Of a DNA stretch of 64,000 nucleotides, positions 26,992 to 35,173 are shown in pieces. A program made the position numbers and the translations under genes. The notes below the pieces were generated by a model that was not told where the DNA came from, did no database searches, and saw only the letters and a list, made by a program, of their open reading frames with translations. Within the stretch, counting starts at the first letter, position 1, and each line of letters starts with the position of its first letter. The stretch is from Phaeobacter sp. G2 (GTDB lineage: Bacteria; Pseudomonadota; Alphaproteobacteria; Rhodobacterales; Rhodobacteraceae): assembly GCA_025163595.1 (NCBI GenBank), contig CP104100.1, positions 620,001 through 684,000 of the forward strand, read 5' to 3'.

Positions 26992-27026
26992 AAAAACGGG
27001 GCCAGCACTCAGTGCGGGCCCCGTTT
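26992..27026. terminator. Terminator between DUF6473 and etfA
   Basis: A 10-bp stem AAACGGGGCC/GGCCCCGTTT (26994-27003 with 27017-27026) lies between converging genes. On the minus strand the T-run from 26992-26996 follows the stem, suiting etfA; on the plus strand TTTG follows. Confidence 0.75.
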
Positions 27027-27072
27027 GTTGTGGTGATGCAGTCTGGGATCGCCCCAGACTGCAACTGTTCGC

Positions 27073-28002
27073 TTAGCCGAGTTTTTCGGTCAGCTCAGGC
27101 ACGGCTGCAAAGAGGTCGGCAACCAGGCCAAAGTCAGCAACCTGGAAGATGGGTGCTTCTTCGTCCTTGTTGATCGCGACGATCACTTTGGAGTCTTTCA
27201 TGCCGGCCAGGTGCTGGATCGCACCAGAGATACCGATGGCGACATAGAGATCAGGCGCCACGACCTTACCGGTCTGGCCAACCTGCCAGTCGTTGGGCGC
27301 GTAGCCGGAATCGACCGCTGCCCGCGAGGCCCCAACCGCAGCGCCCAGCTTGTCAGCCAGACCTTCGATCAGTTTGAAGTCTTCCTCGGAACCAACGCCA
27401 CGACCGCCGGACACAACAACGCCAGCCGAGGTCAGCTCGGGGCGGTCGGATTCGGCAACCTTGTCTTCGACCCACTCAGAGAGGCCGGGGTTTTCTGCAG
27501 CACCGATGGTGTCAACAGAGGCGGAGCCACCCTCGCCAGCGGCGTCAAAGGTCGCGGTGCGGAAAGAGATGACTTTCTTTGCATCCGAGGATTTGACGGT
27601 CTGGATGGCGTTGCCTGCGTAGATGGGGCGCTCGAAGGTGGAGCCGTCAACAACAGCTGTCACATCCGAGATCACCATCACGTCCAGCAGTGCGGCGACG
27701 CGGGGCAGAACGTTTTTGGCATCGGTGGTGGCAGGGGCAACGATGTGCTCGTAGTCACCAGCCAGCGAGGCGATCAGCGCCGCTGTGGGTTCCGCCAGGC
27801 GGTGGCCCAGGGATGCGTCTTCGGCAACCAGAACGCGTGAAACGCCAGCGATTTTGGCAGCTTCGGCACCGGCAGCGGCAGCAGATGCGCCAGCGGCCAG
27901 AACGGTCACGTCACCCAGAGCCGCAGCAGCTGTCACAGCCTTTGCGGTTGCGTCCAGCGCCAGGGCGCCATCGGTGACTTCAGCAAGGAGAAGAACAGCC
28001 AT
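27073..28002 (-). CDS. etfA: Electron transfer flavoprotein alpha subunit
   Basis: EtfA with EtfB takes electrons from acyl-CoA dehydrogenases and passes them to ETF:ubiquinone oxidoreductase. The 309-residue protein has the C-terminal FAD-binding domain: [59 protein letters not shown] and [20 protein letters not shown]. The ATG shares one base with the etfB stop, so the pair is translationally coupled. In this genome ETF is the expected acceptor for Mcd as well as for fatty-acid oxidation. Confidence 0.97.
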   Translation of the reverse strand: MAVLLLAEVTDGALALDATAKAVTAAAALGDVTVLAAGASAAAAGAEAAKIAGVSRVLVAEDASLGHRLAEPTAALIASLAGDYEHIVAPATTDAKNVLPRVAALLDVMVISDVTAVVDGSTFERPIYAGNAIQTVKSSDAKKVISFRTATFDAAGEGGSASVDTIGAAENPGLSEWVEDKVAESDRPELTSAGVVVSGGRGVGSEEDFKLIEGLADKLGAAVGASRAAVDSGYAPNDWQVGQTGKVVAPDLYVAIGISGAIQHLAGMKDSKVIVAINKDEEAPIFQVADFGLVADLFAAVPELTEKLG

Positions 28003-28760
28003 TACACAGCCCCCGCTTCTTTGAGTTTCTCGACCAGTTCATCAACAGAACCAACCATGATACCGGCGGCACGGGCCGCTGGCTCAGAGGTGGAAACCAC
28101 TTCCAGGCGCGGCGTGACATCGACGCCGTAATCGGCGGCAGTCTTTTCGGCCATTGGTTTTTTCTTCGCCTTCATGATGTTTGGCAGCGAAGCATAGCGA
28201 GGCTCGTTCAGGCGCAGGTCAACGGTGACGATGGCGGGCATGTTCACCTTGATGGTCTGCAGACCGCCGTCCACTTCGCGGGTCACAACGGCCTTGTCGC
28301 CATCGATGTCCAGCTCAGAGGCAAAGGTCCCCTGCGACCAGCCCAGCAGGGCGGAGAGCATCTGACCAGTGGCGTTCATGTCGTTGTCGATCGCCTGCTT
28401 GCCAGCCAGAACCAGGCCGGGCTGCTCTTCTTCGACGACGGCTTTGAGGATCTTGGCAACCGCGAGCGGCTCGATGTCGCTGTGAACATCGTCAGCAGCA
28501 ACAACCAGGATGGCGCGGTCGGCACCCATAGCCAGAGCCGTGCGCAGGGTTTCCTGAGCCTGCTTCACGCCGATGGATACAGCAATGACTTCTTCAGCCT
28601 TTCCTGCTTCCTTGAGGCGGATGGCCTCTTCGACAGCGATTTCGTCGAAGGGGTTCATCGACATTTTGACGTTGGCGAGATCGACACCGCTTCCATCCGC
28701 TTTGACGCGGACTTTCACGTTATAGTCAATCACGCGTTTGACAGGCACGAGTACCTTCAT
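28002..28760 (-). CDS. etfB: Electron transfer flavoprotein beta subunit
   Basis: The 252-residue beta subunit holds the AMP site of ETF. It starts [19 protein letters not shown], continues with [21 protein letters not shown] and has the recognition segment [21 protein letters not shown] (the ETF-beta signature). The start at 28760 is preferred to a longer in-frame extension because the family always begins here and GGAGAG precedes it. It is the first gene of etfBA; its upstream gap carries two copies of TTGCAAGA. Confidence 0.97.
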   Translation of the reverse strand: MKVLVPVKRVIDYNVKVRVKADGSGVDLANVKMSMNPFDEIAVEEAIRLKEAGKAEEVIAVSIGVKQAQETLRTALAMGADRAILVVAADDVHSDIEPLAVAKILKAVVEEEQPGLVLAGKQAIDNDMNATGQMLSALLGWSQGTFASELDIDGDKAVVTREVDGGLQTIKVNMPAIVTVDLRLNEPRYASLPNIMKAKKKPMAEKTAADYGVDVTPRLEVVSTSEPAARAAGIMVGSVDELVEKLKEAGAV

Positions 28761-29129
28761 TTTGCGTTCTCTCCTTAACAAACGGCACGCCGCCGAAACG
28801 GGCACCCTCTATGCTCTCGCGCTGTTGATACCGGGTCAGTCCCGGGCACAACAGAGAAAAATCGTCACGTTGCAGGTCGCAGACGTCGTGTTTTGTCTTT
28901 TGACACGACAATCTTGCAAGAATGTTTCGTGATGGCGGCTTACATTTTGCAAGATAGCCCGAAACCAAGCTGGCGGTTTGCTCCGGTGTGACAGTCCCGG
29001 AGCAGGGATTTGGTAGGCGCGAATCGCCCCTGCTGTCGATGGGGTTTACCCCAAGGTGACGCTGCGGCGCAGCATGTGACGCAGGGTGCTTTTGCTGCAG
29101 GACGGGCCGCAGCCCGCGCCGGGGGGGGC
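28761..29129. other. Gene-free region upstream of etfB
   Basis: This 369-base gap lies between etfB and the adenosyltransferase gene, both on the minus strand, so it contains the etfB promoter and the 3' region of the adenosyltransferase transcript. It has two TTGCAAGA copies and a small hairpin GCTCCGG/CCGGAGC near 28980-29005. No cobalamin riboswitch signature is evident and no frame looks real. Confidence 0.5.
28912..28954. promoter_or_regulatory. Two TTGCAAGA repeats upstream of etfB
   Basis: The perfect palindrome TCTTGCAAGA (28912-28921) and a second TTTTGCAAGA (28945-28954) are spaced 33 bases apart, about 150-195 bases upstream of the etfB start. The arrangement (two like sites, three helical turns apart) suggests a regulator site. 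The regulator is unknown; a RamB-like protein is one candidate. Confidence 0.4.
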
Positions 29130-29702
29130 TCAGCGATTGGCGCCGGGCACCCAAAGCACATCCTTGGCGCCATTGTCATTGGCCTGACGGGAGGCAACAA
29201 AGAACCAGTCAGACAGGCGGTTCAGATAGGTCGCCACCACCGGGTTGATCTCTTCGACCATGGCCAGCTCTGTTGTCAGCCGTTCGGCGCGGCGGGCCAC
29301 GGTGCGACAGACATGCAGATGCGCCGCCAGGGCGCTGCCGCCGGGCAGCACAAAGCTGCGCAGTGGCGCCAGTGCTTTGTTCATTCCGTCAATCTCGCTC
29401 TCGAGCCGATCGACCTGGGATTGCACAACGCGCAGGGGCGGGTACTCGGCTTCGGCGTCTTTTGCCATTTCGGGGCGGCACAGGTCGGCGCCCAGATCAA
29501 AAAGATCGTTCTGAATGCGCGACAGGGCGGCATCCATGTCACCGCTGGCCTCCAGACGGGCGACGCCGATAAAGGCGTTTAGCTCATCCGAGGTGCCATA
29601 GGCGTTCACCCGGGCATCATGTTTGGCAACGCGTGCGCCATTGCCAAGCGCGGTATCGCCCTTATCGCCCGTGCGGGTGTAGATCTTGTTCAGAACAACC
29701 AT
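29130..29702 (-). CDS. Cob(I)alamin adenosyltransferase, PduO/MMAB type
   Basis: This enzyme transfers adenosyl from ATP to cob(I)alamin, making adenosylcobalamin for the mutases of the ethylmalonyl-CoA and propionyl-CoA pathways. The 190-residue helical protein has the ATP-binding KIYTRTGDKGDTALGNG at the N-terminus, NAYGTSDELNAFIG, FVLPGGSALAAHLHVCRTVA with RRAER, and NRLSDWFFVASRQAN near the end, all PduO marks. The gene starts two bases after the stop of the HIG1-type membrane gene, so they form a two-gene operon. Confidence 0.93.
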   Translation of the reverse strand: MVVLNKIYTRTGDKGDTALGNGARVAKHDARVNAYGTSDELNAFIGVARLEASGDMDAALSRIQNDLFDLGADLCRPEMAKDAEAEYPPLRVVQSQVDRLESEIDGMNKALAPLRSFVLPGGSALAAHLHVCRTVARRAERLTTELAMVEEINPVVATYLNRLSDWFFVASRQANDNGAKDVLWVPGANR

Positions 29703-29704
29703 GA

Positions 29705-29911
29705 TTACTGCCCTCCCTGGCCGCGCAGGTAAACATAGGCCACCAAAAGCGCCACGGCGATGAATTGGAACAACAGCCGCAGCCGCATCAGCTTGTTGGC
29801 GTATTTCTGGTTGAAGGCGCCGCCTTTGCCAAAGCCGCCAAGCCCGAGAATCAGCACCACAACCACAGCCGCTATCGCCAGCACGGCCAGAATATAAAGC
29901 GGATCACCCAT
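29705..29911 (-). CDS. Small twin-helix membrane protein, HIG1 domain
   Basis: A 68-residue protein with two predicted membrane helices (YILAVLAIAAVVVVLILGLG and LLFQFIAVALLVAYVYL) joined by a basic loop (NQKYANKLMRLRL). The NKLMRLRL loop and helix pattern match the HIG1 domain of hypoxia-induced proteins, which in mitochondria and bacteria associate with cytochrome oxidase. It directly precedes the adenosyltransferase, a pairing I know from other Rhodobacterales. A role in respiratory-complex assembly is inference. Confidence 0.8.
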   Translation of the reverse strand: MGDPLYILAVLAIAAVVVVLILGLGGFGKGGAFNQKYANKLMRLRLLFQFIAVALLVAYVYLRGQGGQ

Positions 29912-29982
29912 TGATGTTTTCCTTCGCGTTTGCCTGGGCTCTGGTCTAGCCTGTGCCGCCAGCCTTGGCGACAGCCAATTGC

Positions 29983-30813
29983 CTATTTAAGCCGCGCCAG
30001 GATGCGGTCAATTGCCCGAGTTGTCAGGATACGGCGCAGCACACCGGCGACATAGGTCGGGGTGGTTACATAATAGCGCGGCCGGGGGCGCGGCGATTCG
30101 CAGGCGTGGATCAGCTTGGCAGTCACCGCGCTCGCTGGCAGTTCGAACTGATCCGGCCCGGTGCTCTCATAGAGCCGCTTGAGCAACTTTTTCTCATAGA
30201 GGGGACGAAAGGGCGAATTCTGCCAGTCGATGAAGCGTTCAAAATGGGGGATGGCATTTTCGCGGAATTTTGAGGTCACCGGGCCGGGTTCAATCAGGGC
30301 GACTTTGATATCCGTGTCGAGCAGTTCCACCCGCAGCGTGTCGGTGAGCCCTTCAATGGCAAATTTTGTCGCCACATAGGCGCCGCGCCAGGGAAAAGAG
30401 ACCAGCCCCAGAATGGATGAGTTCTGCACGATGCGGCCATGGCCCTGCGCCCGCATCACTGGCAGCACCTGCCGGGTCAGGTCGTGCCAGCCAAAGACAT
30501 TGGTTTCAAAGATCTCGCGCAGACCCTCGGTGGCGAGATCTTCTACCGCGCCCGGCAGGCCGTGGGCGCCATTGTTGAACAGTGCATCCAATGTGCCACC
30601 CGTGGCCTGCAGGACCTCTGCCAGCCCGGAGGTGATGCTGTGTTCGTCGGCGTAGTCGATGCGCGGGCTGTCAAAGCCTTCGGCCTGCAACCTGTCGCAG
30701 TCCGCCTGTTGACGGCAGGAGGCAAAGACCCGCCAGCCGCGATCCCGCATGGCACGGGCGGCGTCCAGGCCAATCCCAGAGGAGCAGCCGGTGATCAGAA
30801 TTGATTTGTGCAT
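29983..30813 (-). CDS. Short-chain dehydrogenase/reductase (SDR)
   Basis: A 276-residue classical SDR. The cofactor motif is ILITGCSSGIGLDAARAM at the N-terminus, NNGAHGLPGAVEDL follows as the NAG-type block, and the catalytic pair is in WRGAYVATKFAIEGL (Tyr-x-x-x-Lys), with the Ser in IVQNSSILG. A C-terminal helical region rich in Arg follows (RILTTRAIDRILARLK). The absence of an acid after the second beta strand makes NADP(H) plausible (CRQQADCDRL), but substrate is unknown. It stands 71 bases upstream of the HIG1 gene and is probably its own unit. Confidence 0.87.
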   Translation of the reverse strand: MHKSILITGCSSGIGLDAARAMRDRGWRVFASCRQQADCDRLQAEGFDSPRIDYADEHSITSGLAEVLQATGGTLDALFNNGAHGLPGAVEDLATEGLREIFETNVFGWHDLTRQVLPVMRAQGHGRIVQNSSILGLVSFPWRGAYVATKFAIEGLTDTLRVELLDTDIKVALIEPGPVTSKFRENAIPHFERFIDWQNSPFRPLYEKKLLKRLYESTGPDQFELPASAVTAKLIHACESPRPRPRYYVTTPTYVAGVLRRILTTRAIDRILARLK

Positions 30814-30866
30814 CTGGTGACCCTGTTTCTGAATGTCCGGCCTTGAGACAGGCCCAGTTCAGAGGG

Positions 30867-31610
30867 TTATGAGCGTTTCTTGCTCACCAGGGAAGCGGCA
30901 ACCCACCCCACCTTGGTGCCGGCACGGTTTCTGAGCTGCAGCCAGCCTGTGCCGCTGTCCTCCATGATGAGAACCTCATCGCCAGCCAAGAGCCGCGCTG
31001 TGACAGGATAGATGGTGCCCGGACCCTGGCGCATGTTGACGCGCGAGGCGCGGATTTCGCGAATATCAAGATAGCTTTCAACCGGGATCAACGGCTGCGC
31101 GGGTTCCGCTCCTGTCAGCCCGGTGTTCAGCACGACCCCGCCATTGGTGCCACCAAGATTTCCACCAGCGGCAGGGCGGGTTGTCATCGCGGCTAGTCCA
31201 CCCTGGATATTGTCCATGTGCAACAGGCCGGTTTCAGCCGTCGGAGCAAAGGCGCTGGTAGAGCTGTGCAGGCTAGCCCCGGCGGAGGCGATTTTGTCCA
31301 GGGCAACAGCCTGACGATGGGCCGGATCCGGTATGGGCCGGGAATTGGGCTCTGGCTGGGAGGGAGAGGCCGCTGCCTGCTGCAGGCCCGGTTGCAGCAC
31401 AGGCGCTGTGACCAGAGTTGCGGCGCGAATTTTTGCGCTGCGTTGGAATGTGCTGGCTGCCGGTGTGGGAGTGTCCAGGGTCGCAGATGTGCTGGCGACT
31501 TTGAGCAGGTTTTCAGGCGGGCGTTCGGGCGCTACAAAATCGCCGCCGCCGCTGAACTCGTAAAACCCCCAGCCCAAAAAGGCAAAAGACACAATAACCA
31601 AGCGCGACAT
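30867..31610 (-). CDS. Secreted or anchored protein with bacterial SH3 domain
   Basis: The 247-residue protein has an N-terminal hydrophobic segment (LVIVSFAFLGWGFYEFS), a low-complexity Ala/Pro/Ser-rich middle of about 150 residues, and a C-terminal SH3_3-type domain: RASRVNMRQGPGTIYPVTAR, LLAGDEVLIMEDSGTGWLQL and KVGWVAASLV. Such domains bind cell-wall or protein ligands in the periplasm. The start at 31610 is supported by GGGGGA just upstream and gives the membrane segment at the very N-terminus. Function is not assigned. It is divergent from parC. Confidence 0.75.
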   Translation of the reverse strand: MSRLVIVSFAFLGWGFYEFSGGGDFVAPERPPENLLKVASTSATLDTPTPAASTFQRSAKIRAATLVTAPVLQPGLQQAAASPSQPEPNSRPIPDPAHRQAVALDKIASAGASLHSSTSAFAPTAETGLLHMDNIQGGLAAMTTRPAAGGNLGGTNGGVVLNTGLTGAEPAQPLIPVESYLDIREIRASRVNMRQGPGTIYPVTARLLAGDEVLIMEDSGTGWLQLRNRAGTKVGWVAASLVSKKRS

Positions 31611-31923
31611 AGCGCATCCCCCTGAACAATAAATCAATAGCGGCAAATATTGGCAGCGAGTCCAAATGATCTGGAACAAGACATCGGACCACCGCGGCAG
31701 CACCAAAGGCCGCCATAGCCTAAACTGATCCCGTTAATATAGTTCAAAGCGCGACGGAGCACAGGGGAGACTGCCGGGGCTTCTCCCCCTTTTGTGCGCT
31801 CAACCCCAAAACCAGGGCGGGAGCAGGGGGGCGGCATGCTGGAAATGCACCACCTGGCGCAAGCCGGTGGATAAATATGAACCATCGCTTTACCGCAGCA
31901 GATGGGAGAAGTATCACCAAAGC
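31611..31923. promoter_or_regulatory. Divergent control region of SH3 gene and parC
   Basis: This 313-base gap carries no convincing gene. A hairpin with arms GGGGAGA/TCTCCCC (31764-31770 with 31782-31788) is followed by CTTTT, i.e. a terminator-like element 136 bases upstream of the parC start and pointing toward parC. TAATAT at about 31734-31739 could be a -10 box upstream of it, which would make the hairpin a leader attenuator. Confidence 0.4.
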
Positions 31924-34269
31924 ATGAGCGACACCCAAGATGATACCAATGCCCCGCTGCCGCAAAACGGCGAGATCCTTGAACCCCTGCGCCGCGCCAT
32001 TGGTGAGCGCTATCTTACCTATGCGCTGAGCACCATCATGCACCGGGCCTTGCCCGATGCGCGCGATGGGCTAAAGCCGGTGCACCGGCGGATCCTCTAC
32101 GCCATGAGTCGGCTGCGGCTCAGCTCGACCGGCGGATTTTTGAAATCGGCGAAGATTTCCGGCGATACCATGGGCGATTTCCACCCCCATGGTGATGCGG
32201 CGATCTATGATGCCATGGCGCGTCTGGCGCAGGAGTTCAACGTCCGCTACCCGCTGGTCGATGGCCAGGGGAACTTTGGCAATATCGACGGCGATAACCC
32301 GGCGGCCTCGCGCTATACTGAGGCGCGTATGACCTTTGTCGCCGAGGCGATGCTCGAAGGGTTGGCTGAGGATTCGGTTGATTTTCGCGACAACTATGAT
32401 GGCCGCCTGACGGAACCCGCCGTTCTACCGGCAACCTTCCCGAATATCCTGGCCAATGGTGCCGCCGGGATTGCCGTGGGCATGGCCACCAATATTCCGC
32501 CGCATAACATTGCGGAACTGATTGACGCCTGTATCCACCTGATCAAATCACCAGGGGCCGATGATGACACCCTGCTGAAATATGTGCCGGGACCGGATTT
32601 CCCCACTGGTGGCATCATTGTCGAACCCCGCGACAATATCGCCAAGGCCTATCGCACCGGGCGCGGCTCCTTCCGGCTGCGCTGCACCCATGAGGTCGAG
32701 GATCTGGGCCGGGGCCAGTGGCAGATTGTTGTCACCGAAATCCCCTATCAGGTGCAAAAGTCCAAACTGATCGAAAAGATCGCCGAGCTGATCCAGACCA
32801 AGAAGGTGCCCATCCTGGCGGATGTGCGCGACGAATCGGCCGAAGACATCCGCATCGTGCTGGAACCCAAATCAAAGAACGTCGATCCGGACGTGCTGAT
32901 GAACATGATGTTCCGCAACTCGGATCTTGAGCTGCGCTTTAGCCTCAACATGAATGTTCTGATCGACGGCGTGACCCCCAAGGTCTGCTCGATGAAGGAG
33001 GTGCTGCGCGCCTTCCTGGATCACCGGCGCGACGTGTTGCAGCGCCGGTCCGAGTACCGCATGGGCAAGATCGATCACCGGCTGGAAGTGCTGGATGGTT
33101 TTATCATCGCCTTCCTCAATCTGGACCGGGTGATTGATATCATCCGCTATGACGAGGATCCCAAATCCGCCCTGATGCGGGAAAACTGGGATCTGGACCA
33201 TCCGCGCGCCTATGAAGAGTCGGATTACGTCACCCCCGCCGCCGGGGAGGGCCAGTTGAGCGAAGTCCAGGCGGAGGCGATTCTCAACATGCGGCTGCGC
33301 TCGTTGCGTCGTCTCGAAGAGGTGGAGCTGACCAAGGAACGCGACGCCCTGCGCGAAGAGCGCGCTGGGCTGGTTGAGCTGTTGGGCTCCGACGATCTGC
33401 AGTGGAGCAAGATCACCGAGCAGCTGCGCGCCACCAAAAAGCAATTTGGCAAAGACTATGTCGGTGGAGCCCGCCGCACCCGGTTTGGCGAGGCCGGCGA
33501 GGTCGAAGAGGTGCCGCTGGAGGCGATGATCGACCGCGAACCGATCACCGTTGTCTGTTCGCAGATGGGCTGGATCCGGGCGATGACCGGCCATATCGAC
33601 CTCAATCGCGAGCTGAAGTTCAAAGATGGCGATGGTGCTCGCTTCATCTTTCATGCGGAAACCACCGATCGGCTGCTGGTCTTTGGCAGCAATGGCCGCT
33701 TTTACACCGTCAGCGCCGCCAATCTGCCCGGCGGACGTGGCATGGGCGAGCCCCTGCGTCTGATTGTGGATCTGCCCAATGAGGTCGAGATCGTCGACAT
33801 TCTGATCCACAATCCCGAAGGACGCCTGCTGGTGGCCTCTTCGGCGGGCAATGGGTTTATCTGCGCGGAAAAAGAGATCGTGGCGCAGACCCGCAGCGGC
33901 AAACAGGTGCTGAACGTCAAAGATGACGATCGCGCGCAGATCTGTATCCCGGTGACCGGCGATCACGTGGCGATTGTCTCGGAAAACGGCAAATTCCTGG
34001 TCTTCTCGGTGGAGGAGATGCCAGAACTCAGCCGTGGCAAGGGCGTGCGGTTGCAGAAATACAATATGGCGCGCGGCAAGCAGGGCTCGCTTGAACTGGA
34101 CGGTGGGCTCAGCGATATCACCACCTTCAACTGGGACGAGGGTATTTCCTGGGAAATGGGCGGTGGCAAGACGCGCCATGAAACCGACCTTAGCCAGTGG
34201 CTGGGCAAACGTGCCGGTATCGGCAAGCGCCCACCCTATGGCTTCCCGCGGGACTACAAGTTCAAATGA
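31924..34269 (+). CDS. parC: DNA topoisomerase IV subunit A
   Basis: ParC is the DNA-cleaving subunit of topoisomerase IV, which unlinks daughter chromosomes. The 781-residue protein has the breakage domain with YPLVDGQGNFGNIDGDNPAA and the active-site Tyr in ASRYTEARMT, then a shorter C-terminal domain of ParC rather than GyrA type (no GyrA box seen). The quinolone-region motif reads FHPHGDAAIYDAM, with Ala where E. coli ParC has Ser80. The start at 31924 (MSDTQDDTNAP) is chosen because upstream sequence is not conserved-looking. parE is not in the window. Confidence 0.93.
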   Translation: MSDTQDDTNAPLPQNGEILEPLRRAIGERYLTYALSTIMHRALPDARDGLKPVHRRILYAMSRLRLSSTGGFLKSAKISGDTMGDFHPHGDAAIYDAMARLAQEFNVRYPLVDGQGNFGNIDGDNPAASRYTEARMTFVAEAMLEGLAEDSVDFRDNYDGRLTEPAVLPATFPNILANGAAGIAVGMATNIPPHNIAELIDACIHLIKSPGADDDTLLKYVPGPDFPTGGIIVEPRDNIAKAYRTGRGSFRLRCTHEVEDLGRGQWQIVVTEIPYQVQKSKLIEKIAELIQTKKVPILADVRDESAEDIRIVLEPKSKNVDPDVLMNMMFRNSDLELRFSLNMNVLIDGVTPKVCSMKEVLRAFLDHRRDVLQRRSEYRMGKIDHRLEVLDGFIIAFLNLDRVIDIIRYDEDPKSALMRENWDLDHPRAYEESDYVTPAAGEGQLSEVQAEAILNMRLRSLRRLEEVELTKERDALREERAGLVELLGSDDLQWSKITEQLRATKKQFGKDYVGGARRTRFGEAGEVEEVPLEAMIDREPITVVCSQMGWIRAMTGHIDLNRELKFKDGDGARFIFHAETTDRLLVFGSNGRFYTVSAANLPGGRGMGEPLRLIVDLPNEVEIVDILIHNPEGRLLVASSAGNGFICAEKEIVAQTRSGKQVLNVKDDDRAQICIPVTGDHVAIVSENGKFLVFSVEEMPELSRGKGVRLQKYNMARGKQGSLELDGGLSDITTFNWDEGISWEMGGGKTRHETDLSQWLGKRAGIGKRPPYGFPRDYKFK

Positions 34270-34317
34270 TCGGACGTTTTTCGCCTATGATCTGTGACCC
34301 TTAGGCCACCGACCCTG

Positions 34318-34358
34318 CCAGAGCCGCCGCTTTCGGTTTACCGATTGGGCGGCTCTGG
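34318..34358 (+). terminator. Hairpin after parC, possible terminator
   Basis: An 11-bp perfect stem CCAGAGCCGCC/GGCGGCTCTGG (34318-34328 with 34348-34358) lies 49 bases after the parC stop. Only a weak T-rich stretch (TCTATCT) follows, so termination may be partial. Confidence 0.5.
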
Positions 34359-34409
34359 TCTATCTGATGCTAGATCAAAACCCATAGTTCCTACCTGATG
34401 AGGCCCTTG

Positions 34410-35030
34410 ATGTTCCGAATCCTTGCTCTTTTGGCCTCTATGGTCCTGCTGGCTGCCTGCGAAGAAACCCAATTGAACGAGGCCAAAGAAGATCTTGGCG
34501 ACTTCAATATGCGGGTCTCATTTGTCTATACCGAGAAGGCGCTGCAATGGCCGCTGTCCCGCGCCGCCGAGCCTTCGGAATGGAATGAGCCCATCGAGCG
34601 CGCTCTTGAGGCCCGTTTGGGGCGCTACTCGGGCAGCGGAAAGTACGATGTGGCCATCACCCTTGAGGGCTTTTTGCTGGCCACCGGCGGCATTCCGGTG
34701 CTGGTGAACCCCAAAAGCGCCGCCGTAGTGAATGTCTTTGTCTATGATGTCAGCACCAAGACCTATCTCCTGAAAGAGCATCAAATGAAGATCTTTGAGG
34801 ACACCACCGGCGAGAGCGCCATCATTGGATCGGGCTACAGCCGCACCAAGGCTGAGCAGATCGACGGGCTGGCGCTCAAAATCGTTGATGGTCTGGAAGA
34901 ATACATGGCCAAGCAACGTGTCGAAAAAGGCTGGTTTGGCGGGGACAGTGCCGCTGAGGAAAACACCGATTCCGCAGCTGTGCCAGACCAGGTTGAAGCT
35001 ACTCCTGACACAGCGCCTGTTGCAGAGTAA
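34410..35030 (+). CDS. Hypothetical lipoprotein
   Basis: The 206-residue product starts with a lipoprotein signal (MFRILALLASMVLLAAC), the lipobox LAAC placing the acylated Cys at residue 17. The mature domain (about 34550-34910) includes WPLSRAAEPSEWNEPIERAL, YDVAITLEGFLLATGGIPVL and NVFVYDVSTKTYLLKE, which suggests a mixed alpha/beta fold; I do not recognise the family with certainty. The C-terminus is acidic and Ala/Pro-rich. The start at 34410 has TGAGG six bases upstream; ATG at 34398 is the alternative. It precedes tuf but is likely a separate unit. Confidence 0.75.
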   Translation: MFRILALLASMVLLAACEETQLNEAKEDLGDFNMRVSFVYTEKALQWPLSRAAEPSEWNEPIERALEARLGRYSGSGKYDVAITLEGFLLATGGIPVLVNPKSAAVVNVFVYDVSTKTYLLKEHQMKIFEDTTGESAIIGSGYSRTKAEQIDGLALKIVDGLEEYMAKQRVEKGWFGGDSAAEENTDSAAVPDQVEATPDTAPVAE

Positions 35031-35081
35031 AAACAGGCGAGCCGAAGATCGCCAAAAGCTGCTTGATCAATCAGGTACGGG

Positions 35082-35110
35082 TTGATTTTCCTCTCCAAAC
35101 CAAATATGCG
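35082..35110 (+). promoter_or_regulatory. Candidate promoter of the first tuf gene
   Basis: TTGATT (35082-35087) and TATGCG (35105-35110) are 17 bases apart in the 143-base gap before tuf. The -10 match is modest. This copy needs its own promoter because the upstream gene is not part of a translation operon. Confidence 0.35.
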
Positions 35111-35173
35111 GCCCGCGCAGAGGAAATCTTTGGGTCGGTTGTCGGCCCTCTCTTTCAAAAGGGCGCCTAGAGA

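Noticed and set aside
28761..29129. Possible cobalamin riboswitch near the adenosyltransferase
   Set aside because: The region is downstream, not upstream, of the adenosyltransferase gene, and I see no B12-box sequence.
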